A stretch of 64,000 nt of DNA from DTU013 sp964512095 (GCA_964512095.1 CAZEIH010000011.1:13127-77126); one strand, 5' to 3'. Counted from the first letter of the stretch, positions 35,205 through 43,180 are shown. Translations and numbers: made by a program. The notes: generated from the sequence alone by a model not told the origin.

Positions 35205-35420
35205 TATGCATAGTATCAATAGGTTATATGATGATTATCGGCCTGAATATGTTGAATGGGGCTGGAGAGCGCCTTTTGAAAACATCGACTACCAACGTAC
35301 CAATTACCCCGGTTTGCAGGATGAAAATCAAAGAGTATTATAGCATTCTAGATGATAAGGCTAAATACCCTCCTCATTATGGCTTCAGTCCTGACTATTC
35401 TACCGTGTGTGTTGTCGTGC
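35205..35420 (+). pseudogene. Remnant of a second solute-binding protein gene
   Basis: The frame at 35221 reads RLYDDYRPEYVEWGWRAPFE then NIDYQRTNYPG and stops at 35341. A shifted frame from about 35320 continues KAKYPPHYGFSPDYSTV. Together they match the C-terminal region of the solute-binding protein just upstream (TPFENIDRQR, KYPPHSGFIPDYSSV) but are clearly diverged. This is a decayed paralogue left by tandem duplication, with a frameshift near 35320-35335. Confidence 0.8.
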
Positions 35421-35500
35421 ATGGTGTTAATTGGAAAAATAATGGACATAGTATATCAGTAGGTATCATCTATGTCCTTTAATATTATCATTGTGTAAAT

Positions 35501-35519
35501 GCAAATAATTATTATTTGC
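35501..35519. promoter_or_regulatory. Fur/Zur-type operator before znuA
   Basis: A perfect 9-1-9 inverted repeat, GCAAATAAT-T-ATTATTTGC, 60 nt upstream of the znuA ATG. It overlaps a candidate promoter (TTGCTT at 35517-35522, TAAAAT about 16 bp later). The 9-1-9 form is that of Zur boxes. The Fur-family protein at 27.5 kb is the natural candidate to bind it. Confidence 0.75.
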
Positions 35520-35578
35520 TTTTGGATATTTATGTGTTAAAATTTATAAAAGGCTTTAATTGTGTTTGGAGGGAAATA

Positions 35579-36499
35579 ATGCGTAATAGAATTATCCGAC
35601 TGACGACTATGGCGTTATCAGCTTTGCTACTTTTGACGGGCTGCGGGGTTTCGGGAAATAGAACCGGATCGGCTTCCGGGACAAGCGCCGGAGATGGTTT
35701 GCATATCGTAACTTCGTTTTTCCCGGTTTATGTGGCAGTAATCAATGTGACTCATGATATACCCGGTATAACGGTCACTAATATGACAGAGCCCCAGACG
35801 GGATGCTTGCATGATTACACTTTGAGGCCCAAGGATCTCAAACTGCTGGAAAATGCAGATATTTTCATTATAAACGGTGCAGGTATGGAAGTATTTCTCG
35901 ATGATGTGATAGCGCAACAGAAAGATTTGAAAATCATAGAGGCGGCAAAGGACATACCGATTCTTATGGATGAAAGCGGTGAAGAAAACCCTCATGTATG
36001 GGTGAGCATGACCAATGCTATTTCATACACAAGGAATATAGCAGATCAGCTTTCCGCTATAGATAATAGAAATGCTGATTTGTACGAAAAGAATGCTTCG
36101 GATTACATTAAGAAAATTGAAGAATTGAATAAGACTATGCACAGTGAGATAGACACGCTGAAAAACAAGGATATAATAACCTTCCATGAGGCCTTCCCCT
36201 ATTTTGCTCAGGAATTTGGCTTGAATATTGCCGCTGTAGTTGAAAGAGAACCCGGTACTGAACCAACTTCCAAGGAATTGGGAGAAATCATAGAGCTTAT
36301 CAACCAAACTGGTATAAAAGCGCTTTTTGTAGAACCCCAGTATTCGTCAAGAACTGGGGAAACAATTACTGCCGAAACAGGTGCTATGTTGCATACCCTG
36401 GACCCTGTTGTTACCGGAGAGGCAGTACCGGAAGCGGCTGATGCATATCTTGATGCTATGCATCGTAATATGGAGACGCTAATGGAAGCGCTTGGATAA
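35579..36499 (+). CDS. znuA: Zinc (or manganese) ABC transporter substrate-binding lipoprotein
   Basis: A 306-residue cluster-A-I binding protein. Lipobox LLTGC puts the lipid on Cys22. Metal ligands are His78 (GCLHDY), His139 (NPHVW), His203 (FHEAF) and an acidic residue in the last domain (Glu252 or Asp275). There is no His-rich loop. Three His ligands fit zinc or manganese binding; the operator upstream favours zinc. ATG 35579 follows GGAGGG. It leads the operon with ATPase and permease genes. Confidence 0.9.
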   Translation: MRNRIIRLTTMALSALLLLTGCGVSGNRTGSASGTSAGDGLHIVTSFFPVYVAVINVTHDIPGITVTNMTEPQTGCLHDYTLRPKDLKLLENADIFIINGAGMEVFLDDVIAQQKDLKIIEAAKDIPILMDESGEENPHVWVSMTNAISYTRNIADQLSAIDNRNADLYEKNASDYIKKIEELNKTMHSEIDTLKNKDIITFHEAFPYFAQEFGLNIAAVVEREPGTEPTSKELGEIIELINQTGIKALFVEPQYSSRTGETITAETGAMLHTLDPVVTGEAVPEAADAYLDAMHRNMETLMEALG

Positions 36500-36581
36500 G
36501 GCAGGTGTGTAGTGTAGTTGTACCGGTGAAAAGCTGGGTGCTGGGTAGGTATAGTGCAGTATTATTATCAAGGAGTGTATC

Positions 36582-37460
36582 ATGACAGAATGTCGGAATC
36601 AAACGAATTGTGAAGGGGAATGTTGTGGGCTTTGCTGTACAAGGATTGAAGGACTTGGCGTTACAAAGGGACCGGTAGAAATACTGCAAAATGTCAACAT
36701 TCATATACATTGTGGGGAGCTTACAGCAATAATCGGACCTAACGGAGGGGGCAAAAGTACACTGCTCAAGGCGTTACTGGGTGAGCTTCCCCATTCTGGT
36801 CAGCTGAAGTATCTTGATTCTAAGGGTAGCCGCGCCAGACAGCCTATCATTGGCTATGTCCCCCAGCAGCTTAGTTTTGATACTGGTACTCCTGTAAGTG
36901 TATTAGATTTGTTTGTCGCCTGCCTGTCAAAAAGGCCTGCCTGGCTTTTAAAACCTTTTAGTGTGAGAAAAAGAGCCATGGAGGGCCTGGAAAAGGTAAA
37001 GGCTGAGCATTTGATTGACCGTAGGTTGGGAGCTCTTTCAGGAGGCGAGCTGCAAAGAGTGTTATTGGCACTAGCTCTGGATCCTGTGCCCAACCTGTTA
37101 CTGCTGGATGAGCCTGTATCGGGGATGGACCAGGGTGGCCTTGAACTGTTTTACAATACAGTAGCTGAACTGAGATGTAACTACGACCTCTCTATAATAT
37201 TGGTGTCCCATGATTTTGATCTTGTTTCCCGTTATGCAGATCGTGTTGTTCTACTTAACAAAACTGTAATCGCTAGTGGAACGCCTGAGCAGGTCTTTAG
37301 TAAAGAGAGCACGCGAAAGGCTTTTGGAATCACTGGTTTTTTTGCCGATTCACACAATGATGATTCACCAACCAGCTGTGGCGAGGCATGCGGCGGGGTA
37401 TGCGGCGAGGAAGGCGAGGCATGCGGCAAGGAAGGCGAAGGGGGACATGGTAATGCTTGA
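36582..37460 (+). CDS. znuC: Zinc ABC transporter ATPase with Cys-rich extensions at both ends
   Basis: A 292-residue metal-importer ATPase: Walker A GPNGGGKST (52-60), signature LSGGELQRV, Walker B LLLLDEPVSGMD. Unusually, the N-terminus carries six cysteines (4, 10, 14, 15, 18, 19). The C-terminal 28 residues form a Gly/Glu-rich tail with four cysteines (about 266, 270, 274, 281) and one His. Usual ZnuC proteins lack these. A cytoplasmic zinc-buffering or sensing role is inferred. AAGGAG is upstream. It overlaps znuB by 8 nt. Confidence 0.9.
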   Translation: MTECRNQTNCEGECCGLCCTRIEGLGVTKGPVEILQNVNIHIHCGELTAIIGPNGGGKSTLLKALLGELPHSGQLKYLDSKGSRARQPIIGYVPQQLSFDTGTPVSVLDLFVACLSKRPAWLLKPFSVRKRAMEGLEKVKAEHLIDRRLGALSGGELQRVLLALALDPVPNLLLLDEPVSGMDQGGLELFYNTVAELRCNYDLSIILVSHDFDLVSRYADRVVLLNKTVIASGTPEQVFSKESTRKAFGITGFFADSHNDDSPTSCGEACGGVCGEEGEACGKEGEGGHGNA

Positions 37461-38292
37461 GCTTTGGTATCAAATTGTAGACTTTTTGCTTCCCTTTGAG
37501 TGGACTCAGCATGCTTTTATGAAGAATGCACTGCTGGCAGTATTGCTGCTGACTCCGTTATTCGGTCTCTTAGGGACTATGGTCGTAAGCAATAGGATGG
37601 CATTTTTCTCTGACTCTATAGGTCATGGAGCTTTTACGGGTATTGCCATAGGAGCTTTACTTGCCGGACTACAGCCATTGGTCGGAGCAGTGATTTTCTC
37701 TGGTATATTTGCTGTTGTCATAACGGTAATTAAGAATAGAAGTACAACCTCTACCGACACTATAATAGGTGTGTTTTCATCGACTGCTGTAGCATTGGGG
37801 CTTATATTGCTCTCCTCCGGAGGCTTCAACAAATACTCTTCATACCTTGTAGGCGACTTACTGAGTATTACGCCCACTGAGCTACTTTTACTTTCCATTT
37901 CTTTTATAGCGGTAATAATTCTCTGGGTGTTGATATTCAATAGGCTTCTTCTAATCAGCATTAACCAGTCACTTGCGGCAAGCCGTGGTATAAACACACT
38001 GCTTGTTGATATCCTGTTTACAATTGCCATTGCAGTAGTAGTAACAATTACCATCCAATGGGTCGGGCTACTAATTATAAATTCGCTTATCGTACTGCCG
38101 GCAGCAGCAGCACGCAGTGTTACTAGGAATATGCGCCAGTATCATACTGTGTCTATTGGGATATCAATGTTTTCTGGCGTTTCAGGACTTATTGCCTCTT
38201 ATTACCTGGATACGGCCACAGGAGCTACTATAGTTCTTATAGCTGCAGTAATTTTCTTCGCACTTTTCCTTACCAGAAAAAGATTTGCATAG
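37453..38292 (+). CDS. znuB: Zinc ABC transporter permease
   Basis: A 279-residue ABC-3 family membrane permease with about eight helices. Typical segments are LLGTMVVSNRMAFFSDSIGHGAFTGIAIG (read in pieces from residue about 38), GDLLSITPTEL and AARSVTRNMRQ. ATG 37453 follows AAGGGGGA and overlaps the end of znuC; longer frames begin inside znuC. It forms the membrane channel for ZnuA-delivered metal. Confidence 0.92.
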   Translation: MLELWYQIVDFLLPFEWTQHAFMKNALLAVLLLTPLFGLLGTMVVSNRMAFFSDSIGHGAFTGIAIGALLAGLQPLVGAVIFSGIFAVVITVIKNRSTTSTDTIIGVFSSTAVALGLILLSSGGFNKYSSYLVGDLLSITPTELLLLSISFIAVIILWVLIFNRLLLISINQSLAASRGINTLLVDILFTIAIAVVVTITIQWVGLLIINSLIVLPAAAARSVTRNMRQYHTVSIGISMFSGVSGLIASYYLDTATGATIVLIAAVIFFALFLTRKRFA

Positions 38293-38397
38293 GATGGGCT
38301 TTCATGGAGATCATATGGCCTTTGCTACCAGTTAGTCCTTGCACGGGAGAGCTTCATTCAATATACTAAAGCTAGTACAAACTGGAGGTAACTAGAG

Positions 38398-38688
38398 ATG
38401 CGTGAAAAACCAAATGTATCTAAGGGTGACATCCTTAATCGCTTCAAACGTATCGAAGGCCAGGTTAAGGGCATTCAAAGGATGATAGAGGAGGACAAGA
38501 ACTGTATCGATATACTCACACAGATTTCAGCAGTTCGGGCTGCGATTAATAGGGCAGGAAGCCTTATGCTTGAAGCACATTCCATGACCTGTATTGAAGA
38601 GATCACTTCCTCTGACGACAGAGATAAGGCGATGAAGGAGTTGAGCATAGCAATTCAGAGCTTTATTAAATTCACGGATCGGGGTTGA
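38398..38688 (+). CDS. csoR: CsoR-family metal- or thiol-sensing repressor
   Basis: A 96-residue all-helical repressor of the CsoR/RcnR/CstR family. The copper(I) ligand set is complete: Cys36 (KNCID), His61 and Cys65 (EAHSMTC), with no RcnR-type N-terminal His. The C-H-C pattern fits Cu(I)-sensing CsoR. Two CsoR-type operators lie at 40302-40320 and 40387-40405 between ccdA and the glutaredoxin gene. GGAGGT precedes the ATG. No copper exporter gene is in view. Confidence 0.92.
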   Translation: MREKPNVSKGDILNRFKRIEGQVKGIQRMIEEDKNCIDILTQISAVRAAINRAGSLMLEAHSMTCIEEITSSDDRDKAMKELSIAIQSFIKFTDRG

Positions 38689-38696
38689 GCCCCGGA
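38676..38696. terminator. Short hairpin between convergent csoR and tlpA genes
   Basis: CGGGG and CCCCG flank a 5-nt loop containing the csoR stop codon, followed by GGATTTC. It is short but sits where a bidirectional terminator is expected. Confidence 0.4.
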
Positions 38697-38710
38697 TTTC
38701 ACATTAAGTA

Positions 38711-39385
38711 TTACTCCAGGGGGACATTTTCTCTTGCCATATCAATTATAGTCCTCATGGTATCAAGGTCAGTTTTCCCTGGGATGTAAGTGTACAGCGA
38801 TCCATCCTTGTTTAGGACGAAGGTTGTTGGATATCCTTCTACGCCATAGATAGCCCCGGCAATATATCCATCCTCATCAAGAAGAACCTTTATACCGAAA
38901 TCGTTGTTTGTTATATATTCATTTACCTTATTATAGGGTTCCTGGACATTCACTGCCAGAACCACTCCATCTCCAGCATCGGCCATTTCCTTGTCAAGCT
39001 CGTTGAAATCGGGCATTTCCTCAATGCAGTATCTGCACCAAGTAGCCCAAAAATTCAAAACAACTATTTTACCCTTGTAATCTGAAAGACTGACCTCATT
39101 ACCATCAAGATCTTTTAGTGTGAAGTCGGGCGCCATTGTCACATCATTGTCTACATTATCCGAGGTCTCGCCATTTTCTTTGGTAGATTGGCCAGCTTGA
39201 TTGTTTTCGTCGCTGGTATTTTCATCCTGGCCGTCCTTGCTGTTGGTGTCGGTATTGGTTAATGAATTGGGAATCGGCGGCTGAATTATAAACTGAGATT
39301 TATACTTATCGTAGATGATATATGCTGCGGTAAATATCATAACCATAGCAATTATCATGATTATTAGACTTTTATATTTTTTCAT
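38711..39385 (-). CDS. Membrane-anchored TlpA/ResA-like thiol-disulfide oxidoreductase
   Basis: A 224-residue protein: N-terminal membrane helix (7-25), an Asn/Asp/Glu-rich linker (40-82), then a thioredoxin fold with active site WCRYC in FWATWCRYCIEEMP and the cis-Pro motif GYPTTFV. It faces outside and reduces or exchanges disulfides using electrons passed by CcdA. It is the second gene after ccdA, 50 nt apart, under a CsoR-type operator. Confidence 0.9.
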   Translation of the reverse strand: MKKYKSLIIMIIAMVMIFTAAYIIYDKYKSQFIIQPPIPNSLTNTDTNSKDGQDENTSDENNQAGQSTKENGETSDNVDNDVTMAPDFTLKDLDGNEVSLSDYKGKIVVLNFWATWCRYCIEEMPDFNELDKEMADAGDGVVLAVNVQEPYNKVNEYITNNDFGIKVLLDEDGYIAGAIYGVEGYPTTFVLNKDGSLYTYIPGKTDLDTMRTIIDMARENVPLE

Positions 39386-39438
39386 AGATTCTCCTTCACC
39401 ATTAATATTTCTGTCACAAGCTACCTTACAACTAGCAT

Positions 39439-40197
39439 TTATAACAAATATTTTAGGTTATCCGTAAATACAAGTATGCCGGCTGCAATAAGCAATATGC
39501 CGGATATAATGTTTATTATTCTGCTGTTCTTTTTCAACCATCCAAACAGACCCTTTACATTTTCAAAAATTGCAGCTGATACCACAAAGGGTATTGCAAG
39601 TCCCAATGAATAGACCATTAGCAATAGCATTCCCTGGGTGACTGTTTCTGAGTTTCCGGCCAGCATCAGAGCAGAGCCGAGGAATGTGCCAAGGCAAGGA
39701 GACCAGCCAAAGCCAAATACGATTCCGAATATTATTGAACCAATGAACCTTAAATTATCGACTCTTGCATTAAATCTTTTCTCACCATTAAGAAGGCCTA
39801 TTCTTAGAATACCTGAAAAGTTGAGTCCAAAGAGCACCATGATTGCTCCGCTAATTTTCTGTAGCAGGCCTCTGTTGCTGTCAAGGAAGCTGCCAAGTGT
39901 TGCAGCTGTGGCCCCAAAGATAATAAACACAATGGTAAAGCCGGTGACAAAACCAAGCGAATTGATCAGAAGACGGCTAGAATTTGTGCTATTGGGTGTG
40001 TCGGAGCTTATAGACTCGTCTGATACAATAGTTGGATCGGATGTGTTAGCTATGCAGGCTGTGGGGGATTCACCTGATTTGCCAGTTGGGTCGGATGTAC
40101 CGGCAAGATACATAAAATAAACCGGGAGCATTGGAAGTATGCATGGAGAGATGAATGTTAATATGCCTTCTGCAAACGTTAGTACATATGGAATCAT
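39439..40197 (-). CDS. ccdA: CcdA-like thiol-electron transmembrane transporter
   Basis: A 252-residue six-helix protein of the CcdA/DsbD-beta family. The redox cysteines appear in FISPCILPMLPVY and GWSPCLGTFLGS. It moves reducing power from cytoplasmic thioredoxin to extracytoplasmic TlpA. A hydrophilic Ser/Thr/Asp-rich insertion of about 40 residues, with two TSDPT copies, separates helices 1 and 2; typical CcdA lacks it. Start ATG 40197 follows GGGAGGAAACAGGAAG; longer frames run into the operator region. Confidence 0.9.
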   Translation of the reverse strand: MIPYVLTFAEGILTFISPCILPMLPVYFMYLAGTSDPTGKSGESPTACIANTSDPTIVSDESISSDTPNSTNSSRLLINSLGFVTGFTIVFIIFGATAATLGSFLDSNRGLLQKISGAIMVLFGLNFSGILRIGLLNGEKRFNARVDNLRFIGSIIFGIVFGFGWSPCLGTFLGSALMLAGNSETVTQGMLLLMVYSLGLAIPFVVSAAIFENVKGLFGWLKKNSRIINIISGILLIAAGILVFTDNLKYLL

Positions 40198-40301
40198 ACT
40201 TCCTGTTTCCTCCCGATTCTTTTTGCGACTGCTGCGATCTGCGAATCCTGTTTGATTTATTGTGGCCAAATATGTAGTATAGATACAGCAGTCAACTAAT
40301 G

Positions 40302-40320
40302 TATACCCAGTTGGGGTATA
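40302..40320 (-). promoter_or_regulatory. CsoR-type operator in the ccdA promoter
   Basis: TATACCC-N5-GGGTATA, a CsoR type-I pattern. On the minus strand it lies between TTGTTA and TATACA (18-bp spacer), so a bound repressor would block polymerase at the ccdA-tlpA promoter. Confidence 0.75.
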
Positions 40321-40377
40321 TATTAACAAAAGATTTTTATTATATAATAGGTACTAATAGAAGAAGCCAAAATATTT

Positions 40378-40409
40378 TTGTTACTAAATACCCGTGGGGG
40401 GTATATAAT
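40378..40409 (+). promoter_or_regulatory. Glutaredoxin promoter with second CsoR-type operator
   Basis: TATAAT at 40404-40409 has TTACTA 17 bp upstream (TTGTTA at 20 bp is alternative). Between them is AATACCC-N5-GGGTATA (40387-40405), the same arms and spacing as the ccdA operator 85 bp away. Divergent genes are therefore predicted to share one repressor. Confidence 0.75.
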
Positions 40410-40485
40410 AATTACTCGGGAGTACAAAATATAGATACGATACCTGTGAAGCTAATAATTAAGTAAATTTAGGGAGGTAATAGTT

Positions 40486-40713
40486 ATGGTAGTTAAAGTG
40501 TATTCAACCCCATCATGTCCTTGGTGTACAGTTGCAAAAAACTATCTAAAATCACGGAATGTAAATTTTGAGGAAGTGGATGTATCAAAAAACAGAGCTG
40601 GTGCTGTTGAAATGGTACAAAAGTCGGGTCAAAGGGGAGTTCCTGTAATTGATATAAACGGTAATATTATTGTAGGCTTTGATCAGGGTGCAATTGACAG
40701 CTTAATTGGGTAG
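40486..40713 (+). CDS. Glutaredoxin-like protein (NrdH/Uxx-star type)
   Basis: A 75-residue thioredoxin-fold protein with active site CPWC (Cys11, Cys14), cis-Pro motif RGVPVIDINGNIIVGFD and the short form typical of clostridial glutaredoxin-like proteins. It acts as a cytoplasmic thiol reductant, probably fed by thioredoxin reductase. GGGAGG precedes the ATG. It is divergent from ccdA-tlpA with a CsoR-type operator in its promoter. Confidence 0.93.
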   Translation: MVVKVYSTPSCPWCTVAKNYLKSRNVNFEEVDVSKNRAGAVEMVQKSGQRGVPVIDINGNIIVGFDQGAIDSLIG

Positions 40714-40767
40714 GAAATTTGAAGCTATCAGAAATGCTGTCAGTGCTGAGAGGGTTGGTGATTCCTA

Positions 40768-40813
40768 CAGGTCTTTGAAAAGTGTTTTTTCGCTTCCTGT
40801 AGGAAATGACTTC
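40768..40813 (+). repeat. Inverted repeat after the glutaredoxin gene
   Basis: TTCCTACAGG and its complement CCTGTAGGAA are separated by about 26 nt that contain TTTTTT. It could act as a terminator stem for the glutaredoxin gene, but the T-run is in the loop. Confidence 0.4.
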
Positions 40814-40939
40814 TGGAAAATGAGGTTTGTTATGCTCTGCATTGATAAATCATAAGAATTATTATATAATGAGCTCAAATTACTTATCATACTCGAGCAC
40901 GGCTCGGTATCTCAAATTATTTGAGAGGGGAGAATTAAA

Positions 40940-41656
40940 ATGTTTTGCGAGAATTGTGGAAATCCGATACCCGAGGACTCAAAGTTTTGTTTGAATTGTG
41001 GAGCTAAAACTGAAAGTGTTGAAGCAGGGGGCGAGGTAATACAGGAAACAGCTATAGTTACTGATGAAGTAGTAACCGAAAAAATCCCTGATACAGAAAC
41101 CGTGCTTCAGACAGAACAACAGCCAGCACCTGCGGAACAACAGCCAGCACCTGTGGAACAACAGCCAGCGCCCACAGAACTGATACAATCAGAACCGCAG
41201 CCTAAGCCAGTTCCTCCAGTGGCGCAACCTAAACCAGTTCCTCCAGTGGCGCAACCTAAACCAGTTCCTCCAGTGGCGCAACCCGAACTGGCAAAGCCGG
41301 CACCAAAGCCTGAAGCTCCTCGTTATGCGCAGGAACCTGTTGCTCAGAACCAGAACTATCAGCAAAATGATGCGCCCATGCAGCCAGAAACAACAAAAAA
41401 GGATAAGCCACTACCAACTTGGAAGTTTGTCGGTATTCTTCTGTTGGGTGGTATACCTATAGTAAACTTAATTATGATTCTTGTATGGAGCTTTGGCAAA
41501 TCATGGAACAGGAATACTAAAAGCTATGCAAGAGCAGTCCTTATATTGTTAATAATATCATTTTTACTGACGATAGCCGCTGTAATAATCAACCTGGAAG
41601 CGCTAAGAAATTTTGTAGACTATTTTAATTCTACATACGAAATCAATTTTTCCTAA
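40940..41656 (+). CDS. Zinc-ribbon membrane protein with Pro-rich repeat linker
   Basis: A 238-residue protein: an N-terminal zinc ribbon (CENCGNPIPEDSKFCLNCG, 3-21), an acidic stretch, two sets of low-complexity repeats (EQQPAPx three times; QPKPVPPVA three times), then two membrane helices (about 158-177 and 193-213). The DNA repeats are near-perfect, so their number may vary between strains. Function unknown. It belongs to the same general class as the three zinc-ribbon proteins at 49-54.6 kb. GAGGGGAG precedes the ATG. Confidence 0.85.
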   Translation: MFCENCGNPIPEDSKFCLNCGAKTESVEAGGEVIQETAIVTDEVVTEKIPDTETVLQTEQQPAPAEQQPAPVEQQPAPTELIQSEPQPKPVPPVAQPKPVPPVAQPKPVPPVAQPELAKPAPKPEAPRYAQEPVAQNQNYQQNDAPMQPETTKKDKPLPTWKFVGILLLGGIPIVNLIMILVWSFGKSWNRNTKSYARAVLILLIISFLLTIAAVIINLEALRNFVDYFNSTYEINFS

Positions 41657-41689
41657 TAGGCATTTTACCCAAGTTTAACAATGTGCGGC

Positions 41690-41728
41690 AAAAGAGACGA
41701 TAACGAGAAAACAATATTGTCTCTTTTG
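41690..41728 (+). terminator. Terminator of the Pro-rich zinc-ribbon gene
   Basis: AAAAGAGAC and GTCTCTTTT form a 9-bp stem around a 20-nt loop, followed by GTTGTG. It is 34 nt past the stop. Confidence 0.6.
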
Positions 41729-41865
41729 TTGTGTGATGAACTTGTAGTATTGTAGACAAAGTCGTTGTTACAGCAGAAATATTTCCTGAAGCCTTTAACA
41801 TGGCTTGCAAGAAATCCTCCACATCTAAGCCACATTGCTCACGTTAGTGAGAGCGAAGGTGGAGG

Positions 41866-42108
41866 ATGAATTGCCTTGACGGACTAAGTTTTATTTATGT
41901 ATTCAGAAGACGCAATTTGAAGGTTAAGCCTGAAAATTGGAGAGTAGGCCAATTTCTTGCACCAGTATTGATTGTTGGAGACGTAGTTGTTGATCTTTAC
42001 TCAATAATTACTGATAACTTTGATCATAGATGCTCTAGCTGGAGTGAGATGCTAAAGCTATTGAACATAAATGAACAAGACCTTATAAGTGAATTTAGTC
42101 AGTTATAG
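41866..42108 (+). CDS. Short frame starting in a repeat fragment, doubtful
   Basis: An 80-codon frame whose first 16 residues are encoded by repeat-like DNA (LSFIYVFRRR comes from the right end of the hairpin repeat, at 41889-41913). Residues 17-80 (from NLKVKPENW) look protein-like but match no family I know. GGAGG touches the ATG, so initiation is doubtful. It may be the 3' remnant of a longer gene cut by the repeat. Confidence 0.3.
   Translation: MNCLDGLSFIYVFRRRNLKVKPENWRVGQFLAPVLIVGDVVVDLYSIITDNFDHRCSSWSEMLKLLNINEQDLISEFSQL
41889..41913 (-). repeat. Multi-hairpin dispersed repeat, copy 8 (end fragment)
   Basis: Only the terminal part is present: TTTATTTATGTATTCAGAAG plus ACGC, corresponding to the GAAGACATAGATAAA end in reverse. 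Confidence 0.6.
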
Positions 42109-42196
42109 ATTCCCTCAATGGATCTCATTACTCAGATTGACATAGTAAAACAACGGGACGAGCCTATAAAAGATAACGCTCCTCCGGCAGTTTCTT

Positions 42197-42218
42197 TGAT
42201 TACTAAATTTGTGCTATA
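42197..42218 (+). promoter_or_regulatory. Extended -10 promoter of the truncated response regulator
   Basis: TGTGCTATAAT gives an extended -10 (TG one base before TATAAT, near 42209-42218). A weak -35, TTCTTT, is 17 bp upstream. Position is approximate within a few bases. Confidence 0.4.
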
Positions 42219-42278
42219 ATCTGCATAACACCTAAAATGCACCATAGAAAATAATTCTTTTGCTGATAGAGGTGACCA

Positions 42279-42602
42279 ATGACAAGGATTTTGCTTGTGG
42301 AAGATGATTGTAGCATTGTTGCCAATCTGACTGAATTTCTTAAAAGTGAAGGCTTTTCAGTAGACTCAGTTAACGAGCAGGCCGCCGCGATCAAAAAAAT
42401 CGAGAATAATTCTTACGATCTGCTGCTTGTGGACATATCATTAGCGGATGGAAACGGGTTTGCTGTATGTGCGGCTGCAAAAGCTATTACAGATGTCCCA
42501 GTGATTTTTCTTACAGCTTCTGACGATGAATACAGCGTTGTTACCGGTTTGGATATGGGGGCTGACGACTATATAGGAAAACCGTTCAGGCCAAGAGTAT
42601 AA
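42279..42602 (+). pseudogene. Response regulator truncated after the receiver domain
   Basis: A 107-residue product with a complete receiver domain: acidic VEDD, phospho-acceptor in LLLVDISLADG, LTASDDE and GADDYIGKPF. It ends PRV, where OmpR-type regulators continue with a linker and winged helix. Directly after the stop the sequence becomes that of an IS3-family remnant, so insertion removed the output domain and any partner kinase gene. It could still be made as a single-domain receiver. GAGGTG precedes the ATG. Confidence 0.85.
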
Positions 42603-43180
42603 TGCCCCCCGTTGTCAAGACAATATTTTAAGTTTTCTAAGTTAGGTTCTCCTCTCTTGAAATTTGTATATTGTAATAATAAGCAAACATTGTTGGCGGA
42701 TGTCAAGGGCGAGCAGTTTTTGCTCGTTCATCGAAGACCCTTGACGTCCTTTACGATACATCCTTTTGCCCCCGGTCTGTTTATACAGACCAGCTGCCAT
42801 CCGGCGAGGACAGGGTTTGGGACAGAGTCCCAAGGTTTTATCCAGCGGCAGGTAACAGCTCTCTATCCCCAAAGTGATATTCGGCAGGTGTCTTGTAATG
42901 CAAGGACTGATGCGGTCTTTTGTTGTTGTAGTGTCCAATATATTCATGTACCATTTCTCTGAGCTGGTGGCCAGTTTCGTATTCTTCCAAGTAAAGCTTC
43001 TCCCATTTGAAAGAGCGGAAGAATCGCTCAATCCTTTGATTATCCAAGGCTCTGCCTTTGCCATCCATTGATATTTTTATGCGGTTTACCTTTAAAAGGC
43101 TAATGTATTCATCATTCGTAAACTGTGAGCCCTGATCCGAATTCATGATCTCTGGCGTTCCGTGCACAGATTTGTTTGTA
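42603..43180 (-). mobile_element. IS3-family insertion sequence remnant
   Basis: The remnant begins with TGCCCCCCGTTGTCAAGACA, compatible with an IS end, and includes the 3' part of a transposase gene. Non-coding DNA beyond the transposase stop holds stable hairpins: CGAGCA/TGCTCG near 42709, GGTCTGT/ACAGACC at 42774-42791 and TTGGGAC/GTCCCAA near 42819. The 5' half of the transposase and the other end are missing. A related fragment lies at 61594-61795. Confidence 0.8.
42838..43167 (-). pseudogene. IS3-family transposase (OrfB integrase core), 5'-truncated
   Basis: A 109-residue C-terminal piece of an rve-type integrase core: NSDQGSQFTNDEY holds the second catalytic Asp, and LDNQRIERFFRSFKWE the catalytic Glu, ending YNNKRPHQSLHYKTPAEY. 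The first Asp and the helix-turn-helix part are absent, so it cannot transpose. Confidence 0.9.

Noticed and set aside
37276..37452. znuB starting far inside znuC
   Set aside because: The upstream part reads the repetitive znuC tail in another frame; ATG 37453 has AAGGGGGA and starts the membrane domain.
40198..40329. Extended ccdA start at 40329
   Set aside because: The extension crosses the operator and promoter; ATG 40197 has a clear ribosome-binding site and the family N-terminus.
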